From: Actinobacillus seminis
GTDB lineage: Bacteria; Pseudomonadota; Gammaproteobacteria; Enterobacterales; Pasteurellaceae
Length of the DNA: 64,000 bases
Assembly (NCBI RefSeq): GCF_002263215.1
Contig: NZ_NLFK01000003.1
Span: forward strand, 62,001 to 126,000
Reading direction: 5' to 3'
The translations under genes and the position numbers were made by a program. Numbering within the stretch: the stretch's first letter is position 1; every line of letters begins with the position of its first letter. The notes under the pieces were generated by a model, which worked only from the letters and a program-made list of their open reading frames with translations, had not been told where the DNA came from and ran no database searches. Shown piece after piece: positions 15,539 through 22,708 of the stretch.

Positions 15539-15750
15539 AACCCTACCACCTTATCTTGTGTAAATTCGCCGTTCCAGTTCTTCTTCATTGGCAATTCGCC
15601 TTTGATGTACCACTCGTAAAGTTTGGCCGCCCCTTTACGCAGCAGTACAGGCTTATATGCAAAAAACGGTTCTTTGCCGTGAAGAGCAATTTCACGACTA
15701 CTCATCGTAATGCTTGATTTTTGTTCTGAAATATTTAATAATTGATTCAT
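15535..15750 (-). CDS. Hypothetical protein in the cII position
   Basis: A 71-residue protein between cro and the O-like initiator, the place of cII in lambda. The N-terminus (MNQLLNISEQ, then ITMSSREIA) resembles the start of Rha-type phage regulators, but the rest (LLRKGAAKLYEWYIKGELPM) does not match anything recognised. It could be a small transcription regulator or a truncated, repurposed protein. The ATG at 15750 has a GGTAATTCCG upstream region with only a weak ribosome binding site. Confidence 0.5.
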   Translation of the reverse strand: MNQLLNISEQKSSITMSSREIALHGKEPFFAYKPVLLRKGAAKLYEWYIKGELPMKKNWNGEFTQDKVVGL

Positions 15751-15802
15751 CGGAATTACCTTTCGTTACTTATTGATTAACCACCGCTGCAACGGTGTTT
15801 TT

Positions 15803-16012
15803 TTATTGTTTATCATCTGGAAATACATCATCAAAGCTAACGCTTAGACCAAAAGCATTTAAAGCTCTAACAATTTTTCTTCCATCTTGTAGGCTTGGTG
15901 TTCGGAGACCTGTTTCATAGTTAGCTATTCTTGGCTGAGTCCAACCAATTTTTTCAGCGAGTTGGGCTTGTGTTACATTCAGTGCTTTTCTGAAATCTGC
16001 GATTTTATTCAT
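15803..16012 (-). CDS. Cro-like repressor
   Basis: A 69-residue helix-turn-helix protein (FRKALNVTQAQLAEKIGWTQ, then RIANYETGLRTPS). It is transcribed away from the CI-type repressor with operators between them, the arrangement of lambda cro. It would turn down early transcription and oppose CI. It is the first gene of the leftward replication operon (pR equivalent). Confidence 0.85.
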   Translation of the reverse strand: MNKIADFRKALNVTQAQLAEKIGWTQPRIANYETGLRTPSLQDGRKIVRALNAFGLSVSFDDVFPDDKQ

Positions 16013-16025
16013 ATAAATTCTCTTT

Positions 16026-16110
16026 GTGATAATTTTTTATCAATTAAATCACTTTTTGTGATAAATGTAAACTGCGAATTGTGTTTTATAGATATAACGT
16101 AGCGTGATAT
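16026..16110. promoter_or_regulatory. Operator and promoter region between cro and cI (pR/OR equivalent)
   Basis: A perfect dyad ATCAC-TTTTT-GTGAT lies at 16048-16062. The leftward promoter has -35 TTTACA (16066-16071) and -10 TTTAAT (16043-16048) with a 17-base spacer, so the dyad lies between the boxes. Related half-sites occur at 16026-16032 (GTGATAA) and 16104-16110 (GTGATAT). The same layout recurs at 18869-18943. Confidence 0.75.
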
Positions 16111-16140
16111 TATTAGATAAAACTCAAAGAGAGGTGCTTT

Positions 16141-16812
16141 ATGGACACACTTGGTGAACGTATTAAAAAGTTTAGAATGGCTCTAGGCTTGAATCAGAAA
16201 GACTTTGCTGAAGCTTGTGGCAAGCTAGATACTAGAGAAAAAGCAAGTAAATGGGGGCAATCAAGGATTGGTAATTATGAAACAGGAACAAGGATGCCTG
16301 ATTTAGAAGATATCCGAATTATTTCTTCGGTATTAAATATTGAACCTTCCGATCTTGCTTTTGGTTCGAGTAATATTATTCCAGCTACTATTGGAACAAC
16401 TAAAGTTCCTATCATTAGCTATATCCAAGCTGGACAATGGACGGGTATTGATGATTTTCGTGAAACCTGTGGCGATTATGAATATATCCTGACTGATCTT
16501 GATGTGTCTGAAAATGCTTTTGCCCTAGAAATCAAAGGGGACTCGATGGAGCCTGATTTTATTGAAGGAGACCGAGTAATTATTGATCCTGATGTACAAC
16601 CGCACGCCGGTGAGTTTGTGGCTGCAATTAATGGTGATTATGAGGCTACTTTCAAAAAATACCGCCCGTTAGAAGACTTAAACGAATACGGAAGACAACA
16701 TTTTGAGCTTATCGCTCTTAATCCGGATTACCATAAATTATCAACGCTAAAGCAAGAAATTAGAATTATCGGCACAATGGTAGAACATCGTATTTATCGC
16801 AGAAAGAGATAA
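16141..16812 (+). CDS. CI-type repressor with LexA-like S24 protease domain
   Basis: A 223-residue protein. Residues about 5-60 form an XRE helix-turn-helix with the variation QSRIGNYETGTRMPD. Residues about 90-220 form a LexA/S24 self-cleaving domain: Ala97-Gly98 in SYIQAGQW is the likely cleavage bond, Ser135 in IKGDSMEPDF and Lys172 or 173 in ATFKKYRP the catalytic pair. It therefore should maintain lysogeny and be inactivated by the RecA/SOS response. It has an AGAGGTG ribosome binding site and is followed 12 bases later by a second gene in the same transcript. Confidence 0.93.
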   Translation: MDTLGERIKKFRMALGLNQKDFAEACGKLDTREKASKWGQSRIGNYETGTRMPDLEDIRIISSVLNIEPSDLAFGSSNIIPATIGTTKVPIISYIQAGQWTGIDDFRETCGDYEYILTDLDVSENAFALEIKGDSMEPDFIEGDRVIIDPDVQPHAGEFVAAINGDYEATFKKYRPLEDLNEYGRQHFELIALNPDYHKLSTLKQEIRIIGTMVEHRIYRRKR

Positions 16813-16824
16813 GGGGAAATAAAT

Positions 16825-17199
16825 ATGACAGAATTTAAAGATGTAAAACAGGCTATCGTTGAGGCACAACTTGCATCAACACCAAAGGATAAAATGATCA
16901 ACAGTATAATGAAAGGTTCTGCCGAATTACTTTCCGCAAATGATATTATCCAAAGGTTAGGTATTGGGGCAGATGAGTTTCAAGAGTTGGTTAATTTGCC
17001 TAACCATCATTTGCGTATAAATGGAGGGCTAGGTGCTACTGTGTATAATACAAGAAGAATGTATGAGACTCATATTGAGTTAGTCCATCAAGAATTAGAA
17101 AAGAATATTTCATTTCCTAAACCTGATTTATATATTTTGGGGAAAGCTCGTTGGAAAAAAGAAACATTTAAGAAATGGTTGGAAGAACAGTGTAGATAA
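16825..17199 (+). CDS. Hypothetical DNA-binding-like protein co-transcribed with cI
   Basis: A 124-residue protein starting 12 bases after the repressor stop with a GGGGAAA ribosome binding site, so it is expressed in the lysogen. Residues about 35-75 (AELLSANDIIQRLGIGADEF, then LPNHHLRI) and the ending KARWKKETFKKWLEEQ resemble an AlpA/excisionase-like helix-turn-helix. The family was not recognised. As the second gene of the repressor transcript it could regulate, or be a lysogenic-conversion gene like lambda rex. Confidence 0.6.
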   Translation: MTEFKDVKQAIVEAQLASTPKDKMINSIMKGSAELLSANDIIQRLGIGADEFQELVNLPNHHLRINGGLGATVYNTRRMYETHIELVHQELEKNISFPKPDLYILGKARWKKETFKKWLEEQCR

Positions 17200-17202
17200 A
17201 GA

Positions 17203-17229
17203 AAAGGTAGGTTTAAAAAACCTACCTTT
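17203..17229 (+). terminator. Terminator of the cI transcript
   Basis: Perfect 12-bp inverted repeat AAAGGTAGGTTT/AAACCTACCTTT with a very short loop, four bases after the preceding stop codon. It lacks a long T tail but is well placed. The next 120 bases up to the Abi-like gene hold a GC-richer stretch with no recognisable feature. Confidence 0.65.
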
Positions 17230-17351
17230 CCTGAACCGCAAACAAGCGATTCTCACACTTTACAAAGCGATCCAGCTCCTACGTCTGGGGCTTCGGGTCC
17301 GTTGCCAGTACAAGCATTATTACATTAAACTAAACTTGAGTAAAGGAAAAT

Positions 17352-18089
17352 ATGTTGTCCAAACAAGTGATAAGCATTTCAGAAAGTCGGCTGAGTACAT
17401 ATTTATTTTGCTTTTTCCGAAATGATCCCACAAAACAGAAAGAAGCGATTGCAATTTATACTGCCTTGCAACATCGAACAGGAATTTATTTTTCATTGAT
17501 TCAAGAAATAGAGGTGGCACTAAGAAATGAAGTCAGTCAGTTGTTACGCCTTGCTGCACCTAATCATAATTTATACGAATTCTTTCATTTTCTAGCGAAT
17601 GATAGTAATGCTCCTCTTAATGCAGAATCTAAACGCCAGCTACAAAAAGCCATTAGTGAATGTGGGCGTAACTACAATGAAAATGATATCATTTCTCACA
17701 TTTCTTTTGGATTTTGGGTAAATCTGTTTAATTATGATATAAAGCGTAATCAACATGTTGCCTACTGGCAAAGTGTATTAAAGCCTATTTTTGGACATAG
17801 ATTTAGTAATTTTAAGGATTTATACAATACATTAAAGCAAATTATGCGTTTTAGAAATCGGCTGTATCATCAAGAAGTGGTTTGGAATAAGCGAATTGCT
17901 AAGAAACCAACGCACGCACTAGAGAATTTAGAAAAAACTTACAAGCAATTTGAGTTAGCACTACAAAAAATAGCACCTGAACGATTTGTGTTTCGTCAGC
18001 TTTCACAAGCACTTATTTGGCAACGCCAAATTTTCTTCGACCAACAAATTTTTGAGGCTGAAATAGTTATTTTGCCCCAACATATCTAA
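17352..18089 (+). CDS. Abi-family abortive infection protein (HEPN motif)
   Basis: A 245-residue protein resembling the Abi_2 (AbiD/AbiF-like) family: SRLSTYLFCF near the N-terminus, EVALRNEVSQLL in the middle and ISFGFWVNLF, then MRFRNRLYHQE, where RNRLYH fits the R-x4-6-H ribonuclease motif of HEPN domains. Proteins of this family are thought to stop phage growth by cutting RNA. The gene lies in the rex position between the repressor and the second operator cluster, on the strand expressed in the lysogen, with its own AAAGGA ribosome binding site. A role in excluding other phages is inferred. Confidence 0.8.
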   Translation: MLSKQVISISESRLSTYLFCFFRNDPTKQKEAIAIYTALQHRTGIYFSLIQEIEVALRNEVSQLLRLAAPNHNLYEFFHFLANDSNAPLNAESKRQLQKAISECGRNYNENDIISHISFGFWVNLFNYDIKRNQHVAYWQSVLKPIFGHRFSNFKDLYNTLKQIMRFRNRLYHQEVVWNKRIAKKPTHALENLEKTYKQFELALQKIAPERFVFRQLSQALIWQRQIFFDQQIFEAEIVILPQHI

Positions 18090-18092
18090 TCA

Positions 18093-18122
18093 AAAAAGCT
18101 ACGCATCTACGTAGCTTTTTCC
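18093..18122. terminator. Bidirectional terminator between convergent genes
   Basis: Stem AAAAAGCTACG/CGTAGCTTTTT with a 6-base loop; T runs exist in both directions. It separates the Abi-like gene from the convergent periplasmic protein gene. Confidence 0.85.
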
Positions 18123-18125
18123 CGA

Positions 18126-18722
18126 TTAAAAATGTTTCCATTCTAAACCTTGTGTATCAAAGGTAAATTGCCCTTTGCCATAATTGTAAAAGCTCGCTTC
18201 TACAATCAGCTTCTTAGATTTTTTCAGCTTATCTACAAAAGTTTTCATCGCTTTTGCATTTTCAATGAAAAGTGCATCATTGCTGCCGCCATCTGCTCCA
18301 ACCATTCGATAACTTTCCAATTTACCATCATCAAACTTCACCGTAATTTTACAACTATCAATCATACAGCCATTAAACTGCCCATGAATACTGAAAATGA
18401 TATCATTGCCATATTTAGGGTCTTTGCGTAGCATTAAATTCAGTCCGGATGAATCATACGGAAAACCAAAATCTATTGTATTAGTCGATCTTATTCTCGC
18501 AAGATAAGTTGTAGCATTACGCAGTTCATCTTTCTCTTGCTCATATTCCCACTTAGATTTTTCAGCGGTAACTTCCTCTTTACCGGCATCTTTTTTTACA
18601 AAGATACTATCGTAACATTCCAAGCGTTTTGTACTATCCTCAATCTTAGTACAACTTTCCCCTGTTTCGTTAGCTAAAGCAAAAGCGGGTAAACAACATA
18701 AAGTCATCAGTAGTTTTTTCAT
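18126..18722 (-). CDS. Secreted hypothetical protein (TagO/VasI-like N-terminus)
   Basis: A 198-residue protein with a signal peptide (MKKLLMTLCCLPAFALANE, cleavage after about residue 17). Then comes CTKIEDSTKRLECYDSIF, a Cys...D...RL.CYD.. motif shared by many secreted proteins including type VI-associated TagO/VasI and several prophage proteins. The rest shows beta strands such as CMIDSCKITVKFDDG. It is transcribed toward the Abi gene, opposite to the early operon, and starts with AGGTTAT upstream. A prophage-encoded periplasmic exclusion or fitness factor is plausible; the function is not known. Confidence 0.65.
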   Translation of the reverse strand: MKKLLMTLCCLPAFALANETGESCTKIEDSTKRLECYDSIFVKKDAGKEEVTAEKSKWEYEQEKDELRNATTYLARIRSTNTIDFGFPYDSSGLNLMLRKDPKYGNDIIFSIHGQFNGCMIDSCKITVKFDDGKLESYRMVGADGGSNDALFIENAKAMKTFVDKLKKSKKLIVEASFYNYGKGQFTFDTQGLEWKHF

Positions 18723-18868
18723 ATAACCTCCATAGAAATCCTTTCTTATTTTCTCAAAAGCGTGGTTTTCGGTCTGTGATCAAGCTCGCAATCTCAATAA
18801 TTATACTTTGATCGTTTAAAAAATAGGCGATTAAATCCCCCCCCTAAACCTTTAGAAATCAATGATTT

Positions 18869-18943
18869 ATCACAATTAGTGATATTTTCACTAAAAAAAT
18901 ATCACATTTTGTTATTTACATTTAAATCACTTTACGTGATAAT
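18869..18943 (+). promoter_or_regulatory. Second operator cluster and early promoter (pL/OL equivalent)
   Basis: Three dyads share the cro/cI operator pattern: ATCAC-AATTA-GTGAT (18869-18883), ATCAC-ATTTT-GTTAT (18901-18915) and ATCAC-TTTAC-GTGAT (18926-18940). A rightward promoter has TTTACA (18915-18920) and GATAAT (18938-18943) with 17 bases between. The block TTTACATTTA is shared with the cro promoter. CI and Cro should therefore control both early operons, as OL and OR do in lambda. Confidence 0.8.
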
Positions 18944-18976
18944 AAGCCCATCAAAACGAGCTACCCAATAGCTCAA

Positions 18977-19462
18977 CGTTCTTTAAAAATTCATTTAAAA
19001 AAACATGGCGCATAACGGTACTAAGCGGTCGTTAGATTGAAAGCCCTAACCTACTTAGTAACGCCATGTTTTGAATATCTGTAGAAGCAGAAGCCAGTGA
19101 AAAACGGTGCAGTTGCCGAAAGTGGAAGCAAGCAGGTATAACAGCAAACGCAGCTAAACGCGTGACACTTGGAGAGACAAGAATTTCAATAAACCGCATT
19201 TAGCGATTTAATCCTTATGTTTTGAATTGTGGTTTTTTCATCCTTGCTAAGTGCGGTTTATTAAGAGAGAAAAAGAACGCAAGTTTCTTGTAACTTGCTT
19301 GAACAGTGGCAGGTATAAAATCACTGTTCATTCAAAACAGCATTCAGTGTTCCGCCAAAGATCCGGTAACACGTACGGTTACCATTTAAAGATAACAAGC
19401 CAGAACTGAATGCCGTTCTGAATGATTTTGCTACTACTATGTACTTGACATAGTACTCCTTT
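18977..19462 (+). promoter_or_regulatory. Long structured early leader with boxA-like element
   Basis: About 560 bases separate the early promoter from the first gene. At 18977-18988 CGTTCTTTAAAA resembles the boxA of rRNA and nut sites. Next comes a nested hairpin: 19000-19010 pairs with 19062-19072 (AAAACATGGCG/CGCCATGTTTT), 19019-19025 with 19054-19060, and 19031-19035 with 19046-19050. Smaller dyads lie at 19280-19297, 19301-19329 and 19365-19383. An uptake signal is at 19249-19257. No coding frame was found. Antitermination or a small RNA is likely, but unproven. Confidence 0.5.
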
Positions 19463-19484
19463 GCCCTCCTTGTGAGGGCTTTTT
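19463..19484 (+). terminator. Terminator in the early leader
   Basis: Stem GCCCTC/GAGGGC with a 5-base loop and five T, 37 bases before the first early gene. The early operon would need antitermination to pass it fully. Confidence 0.75.
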
Positions 19485-19520
19485 AACCCAAATTTATCTA
19501 ATCCAAGATAAGGAAACAAA

Positions 19521-20309
19521 ATGACAGAACAAACACAAAAGAAATATGAACTACTCAAAGAATACAAAATAAAGTATCTAGGCAGAACACTCTACCGTAT
19601 AAAAGCACTTATTACATTTGGTGTGGTTTCTGTAGGCGAATTAGGTGGTTATATCGAGACAGAGAAAAATTTAGATCATGATGGCAATGCTTGGGTGTTC
19701 GATGATGCTCGGGTGTGCGGTGATGCTCGGGTGTGCGGTGATGCTCGGGTGTGCGGTAATGCTTGGGTGCACGGTGATGCTCGGGTGTGCGGTAATGCTT
19801 GGGTGCACGGTAATGCTGAGGTGTACGGTGATGCTGAGGTGTTCGGTGATGCTCAGGTGTACGGTAATGCTGAGGTGTACGGTGATGCTGAGGTGTTCGA
19901 TGATGCTCGGGTGTGCGGTGATGCTCGGGTGTGCGGTAATGCTTGGGTGCACGGTAATGCTGAGGTGTACGGTGATGCTGAGGTGTTCGGTGATGCTCAG
20001 GTGTACGGTAATGCTGAGGTGTTCGGTGATGCTCAGGTGTACGGTGATGCTGAGGTGTTCGGTGATGCTCGGGTGAAATCTTTTGCGGTTATCTCTGAAC
20101 GAAAAATGATTTTTTTGGCAAGCAACATTGGCTCAGAAAATGGAACGCTCACCGTATTTAATGGAAAAAATGGATTAATTGTTACTCGAGGTTGCTTTAC
20201 AGGTACGATGGACGAGTTTCTCTTAAAATCAAAAGAAGTCCACGATGACAAAACTCATCATGAATACAAACTGTTGATTGAGGTTGCTAAAAGCAGAATT
20301 CTTAACTAA
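19521..20309 (+). CDS. Hexapeptide-repeat (left-handed beta-helix) protein
   Basis: A 262-residue protein. Residues 1-54 are a conserved phage N-terminal domain (YRIKALITFGVVSVGELGGY). Residues 55-186 are 22 repeats of six residues with pattern (G/D)(D/N)A.V. (GDARVC, GNAWVH, GDAEVY and so on), which should fold as a left-handed beta-helix of about seven coils. The C-terminal 75 residues contain TVFNGKNGLIVTRGCFTG. Hexapeptide repeats often build trimers that bind acyl groups or serve as scaffolds; no catalytic part is evident. It is the first gene of the early left operon, after a GATAAGGAAAC ribosome binding site. Confidence 0.8.
   Translation: MTEQTQKKYELLKEYKIKYLGRTLYRIKALITFGVVSVGELGGYIETEKNLDHDGNAWVFDDARVCGDARVCGDARVCGNAWVHGDARVCGNAWVHGNAEVYGDAEVFGDAQVYGNAEVYGDAEVFDDARVCGDARVCGNAWVHGNAEVYGDAEVFGDAQVYGNAEVFGDAQVYGDAEVFGDARVKSFAVISERKMIFLASNIGSENGTLTVFNGKNGLIVTRGCFTGTMDEFLLKSKEVHDDKTHHEYKLLIEVAKSRILN
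19683..20078 (+). repeat. 22 tandem copies of an 18-bp coding repeat
   Basis: Units such as GGTGATGCTCGGGTGTGC differ by a few bases, chiefly in codons 2, 4 and 6. A higher-order block of several units beginning GATGCTCGG...TGCGGTAATGC is present twice (about 19,895-20,020 echoes 19,777-19,890). All three plus-strand frames and one minus frame remain open across it only because of the repeat. Copy number is expected to vary between isolates. Confidence 0.9.
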
Positions 20310-20344
20310 CTCGCTATCTAGGCGAGCTATTACGCAAAAATAAT

Positions 20345-20430
20345 TTGACACCACCGCCTACAACGGCTAAGATAACCGCACTTACTTACACATAGCGGTT
20401 ATCCGCACCCGATAGCATAGCGGTTTTTTT
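20345..20430 (+). promoter_or_regulatory. Cassette A: promoter, upstream target copy and attenuator
   Basis: TTGACA (20345-20350) and TAAGAT (20368-20373) with a 17-base spacer form a strong promoter. The transcript begins with target copies ACTTAC (20380-20385) and ACACATAG (20388-20395) inside a hairpin ATAACCGC/GCGGTTAT (20372-20402). A second GCGG followed by seven T (20420-20430) can pair with CCGC at 20403-20406 or with the first AACCGC, giving a terminator-like alternative. Confidence 0.75.
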
Positions 20431-20445
20431 ATGCCTAAAATCTAC

Positions 20446-20560
20446 CTCTGCAGATCTGCAGAGCTTAGAAAATCCGAATTATGATCGGGGCGAGAGAGCG
20501 ATATACAATACATCTGAATAAGCTCCGCCAACTATGTGTGGTAAGTTGAACCCCGATCAC
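20446..20560 (+). ncRNA. C4-type antisense RNA, cassette A
   Basis: An 18-bp palindrome (20446-20463) precedes the core. The core is closed by GATCGGGG (20483-20490) and CCCCGATC (20551-20558). It contains the shared TACAATAC and two antisense segments: CTATGTGT (20532-20539) and GTAAGTT (20541-20547). These are complementary to the upstream copies (20388-20395, 20380-20385) and to CACATAG (20588-20594) and AACTTA (20579-20584), which lie directly before the AAAGGG ribosome binding site of the next gene. This is the arrangement of P1/P7 C4 RNA, which blocks antirepressor translation. Promoter to start codon leaves no other gene. Confidence 0.78.
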
Positions 20561-20607
20561 CTACTTAATGATCGGATTAACTTAAATCACATAGAAAGGG
20601 CATAAAA

Positions 20608-21396
20608 ATGTCAAACTTAACAATTCTAAACACAACCATTCGTCAAATTGACAATTTATTCAGCTTAAACGAACTGCACAAACTTTCTGGCAGTGAAAGC
20701 AAACATCAACCAACATTTTTTATTCGCTTAGATACAACTAAAGATCTTGTGGCAGAAATTCAAAAGCAAGACCCGAATAATCAAGCAATTCTTTCAAAAA
20801 ATGGCATTGGCACATACGCCTGCAAAGAAATCGTCATCGCCTACGCTGCGTGGATTTCGCCACAATTTCATCTTGTGGTTTTGCGAGCCTTCCTCAACCA
20901 GTTGGAAAATTCGCAAAAAACTGAACAAACCGCACTTCCTGCACCAACTACCCTCACACCTGAGGAACAATATATGGTGCAAAATGCGGTTAAAGCTACA
21001 CACGAAAAAACAGGCTTAAGCTATGGCGAAATTTGGGCGAGAACTAAAAACAAATTCAAAGTTGCTAAATATGAACAAATCGAACGCTCACAACTTAATG
21101 AAGTATTGACGTACATCACCTCGTTAACCATAACACGCACAGTCAGTCAAAATGAAGTTATTCTTTCTGTAGACTTATTCGAAGCAATTATGAAACATAC
21201 TCGACTAGCTAAAAAGCTTGCTGAACAAACAGAAATCTTTCATCGTCAACTCTTTTTAATGCTCGGACTTGAACGCCACATTCGAAACGATATTGGAGCA
21301 TTGTCTTATGACGTTGCTCATGAGTTTAATCCGTGGCTACAGCAAGGTGAAGCAATTTTAAAACAGCACCAGCAACTCGCTCTGCCTCGTTTTTAA
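20608..21396 (+). CDS. KilA-N domain antirepressor-type protein
   Basis: A 262-residue protein. Residues about 1-110 form a KilA-N domain (FSLNELHKLSG, then KNGIGTYACKEIVIAYAAWI). The C-terminal part after TLTPEEQYMVQNAVKATHEK resembles the ORF6C-type domain. Such two-domain proteins include phage antirepressors. The start at 20608 has AAAGGG eight bases upstream, and this site is overlapped by the target of the C4-type RNA. The N-terminal half is nearly identical to that of the gene at 26399-27043, while the C-terminal halves are unrelated. Confidence 0.82.
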   Translation: MSNLTILNTTIRQIDNLFSLNELHKLSGSESKHQPTFFIRLDTTKDLVAEIQKQDPNNQAILSKNGIGTYACKEIVIAYAAWISPQFHLVVLRAFLNQLENSQKTEQTALPAPTTLTPEEQYMVQNAVKATHEKTGLSYGEIWARTKNKFKVAKYEQIERSQLNEVLTYITSLTITRTVSQNEVILSVDLFEAIMKHTRLAKKLAEQTEIFHRQLFLMLGLERHIRNDIGALSYDVAHEFNPWLQQGEAILKQHQQLALPRF

Positions 21397-21413
21397 AAAT
21401 TAACTAAAAACTC

Positions 21414-21442
21414 ACCGCACTTTTCAACAGCTCAAGTGCGGT
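21414..21442 (+). terminator. Inverted pair of uptake signals, terminator
   Basis: ACCGCACTT (21414-21422) and AAGTGCGGT (21434-21442) are complementary DNA uptake signals 17 bases after the antirepressor stop. Such pairs commonly end transcripts in this family; the T tail is short here. Confidence 0.6.
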
Positions 21443-21491
21443 GGCAACACTCAACCTAAATTCAGTAAATTGACCAAAAAGGAAACAAAAA

Positions 21492-21776
21492 ATGAATAAA
21501 TTATTAATCTCATTTTACAGATGGCTTGGCTTTATCGTTCTTATCGTGGCTATTTTTCTTAGCACTCTACTTGTCTTTGCCTATTTTCACCCAGCGTTTG
21601 CTCAATATGGAAAACTCTCCCCCGAAGCACAACTTGCTTACGATGAAGAAATGGCAAGAATTGAATGGATTTCACGCAAGGGCGATATACCGCCACCGCC
21701 TACCCAAGCCGATGTAGACTACATGCAAAAATACACCGAACAACTACAAGCACAGTATGACAAGGAGAGGAAATGA
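21492..21776 (+). CDS. Small membrane protein
   Basis: A 94-residue protein with one strong transmembrane segment (WLGFIVLIVAIFLSTLLVFA, residues about 11-30) and a soluble, charged, Pro-rich tail (GDIPPPPTQADVDYMQ). AGGAAAC precedes the ATG. It is the first of a tightly packed run of small early genes, overlapping the next by four bases. Function unknown. Confidence 0.7.
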   Translation: MNKLLISFYRWLGFIVLIVAIFLSTLLVFAYFHPAFAQYGKLSPEAQLAYDEEMARIEWISRKGDIPPPPTQADVDYMQKYTEQLQAQYDKERK

Positions 21777-22210
21777 AGATGAATAGCTACAAAATCCAAA
21801 TTTTACAAAATCCAATCAGTAAAAAATTTTATGGGGAAGTTTGGATAGATGATGTGAGAGAGTACTGCACTTGCAATCCGATGATGAGCGAAATCATCGC
21901 CATTAAAGCGACAAACAAAGCAATCGACATCATCAACATGACAAAAGAATTAAAAGGGATAAAGAAACTACCTATGCTTCAGGAGAAACTGGGCGTTCCG
22001 GCTATTGAATGGAAAAATCCAATGTTAAGTGCGGTAATCAAGAGCGAGCGAGGTAAACCAATACACAAGGTTCAACATTGTCAATTTGATGAAGAGGGTA
22101 ATTTATCTATTAAGTTAGATCGCCAAACAAGACATCACAGCGTATTAACCTTTGACTTAGCCTCTATTGAAAAATTAAAAACGCTACTTTTAAAAGGAAA
22201 GAAAAAATGA
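21773..22210 (+). CDS. Hypothetical early phage protein
   Basis: A 145-residue soluble protein, no recognised domain. The start at 21773 has AAGGAGAGG upstream and overlaps the previous stop (ATGA); a second ATG two codons later is possible. The C-terminal half has alternating strands (HCQFDEEGNLSIKLD). It contains one uptake signal (22027-22035) within the coding sequence. It is co-transcribed with its neighbours in the early operon. Confidence 0.6.
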   Translation: MKMNSYKIQILQNPISKKFYGEVWIDDVREYCTCNPMMSEIIAIKATNKAIDIINMTKELKGIKKLPMLQEKLGVPAIEWKNPMLSAVIKSERGKPIHKVQHCQFDEEGNLSIKLDRQTRHHSVLTFDLASIEKLKTLLLKGKKK

Positions 22211-22533
22211 ACGATATGCAATTAATTCAAGCGGTAGATAGACATTTTGACCATATGGCAGAAGCATATTTTGGTGAAGACATTGAGGATAGTTTGGAAT
22301 TTAAACGAGTGCGTACCGAAGTTTTGATGGAACTACAAGATCCAAACAGCCAAATTTACAGCCAATTTTATGATGAGTTAGACAATAGCGAAGATTACCA
22401 TATCGCACTTGGGAGCGGTGCGATGATGGATATTATCGAAACAAGACAACAAGCTATAGAAAAAGTGATCAAGGCACAATTTTTTATGCGAAAGCAGAGA
22501 ATGATGATAGTGATTACTGGAAACAAACAATGA
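22207..22533 (+). CDS. Hypothetical early phage protein
   Basis: A 108-residue acidic protein (DRHFDHMAEAYFGEDIEDSL) with a basic C-terminal tail (MRKQRMMIVITGNKQ). AAAGGAAAG precedes the ATG, which overlaps the previous stop. No family was recognised. Coupling to the flanking small genes is the only clue to function. Confidence 0.6.
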   Translation: MNDMQLIQAVDRHFDHMAEAYFGEDIEDSLEFKRVRTEVLMELQDPNSQIYSQFYDELDNSEDYHIALGSGAMMDIIETRQQAIEKVIKAQFFMRKQRMMIVITGNKQ

Positions 22534-22543
22534 GAGGTTAACA

Positions 22544-22708
22544 ATGCTAGATGTTGACAAACAACCAGAATGGGAAAACCCAAAACACGGCGTATTCAGT
22601 CCACATTCTCAATTTAAAACTTGCGATAACATCAACCGATTTTTACGCAAACTAAAATCAAAAAAAACTAACAAGGAGCAACAAAATGAAAATCTATTTA
22701 GACATTGA
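22544..22708 (+). CDS. Very small hypothetical protein
   Basis: A 54-residue frame from the ATG at 22544 with an AGAGG ribosome binding site, ending inside the next gene at 22708. It starts MLDVDKQPEWENPKHGVFSP and has a basic middle (RFLRKLKSKK). It fills the otherwise empty gap between two early genes and is in the same direction, so it is probably expressed. Overlap with the exonuclease start suggests coupling. Confidence 0.55.
   Translation: MLDVDKQPEWENPKHGVFSPHSQFKTCDNINRFLRKLKSKKTNKEQQNENLFRH

Noticed and set aside
17236-17340. GC-richer stretch after the cI terminator that at first looks like a stable RNA
   Set aside because: No tRNA cloverleaf or other known RNA structure could be built; left as non-coding.
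19671-20076. Overlapping long frames in the second plus frame (MLGCAVMLGC) and on the minus strand (HPSITAHPSI)
   Set aside because: They exist only because an 18-base repeat keeps all frames open; no ribosome binding sites and clear coding in the main frame.
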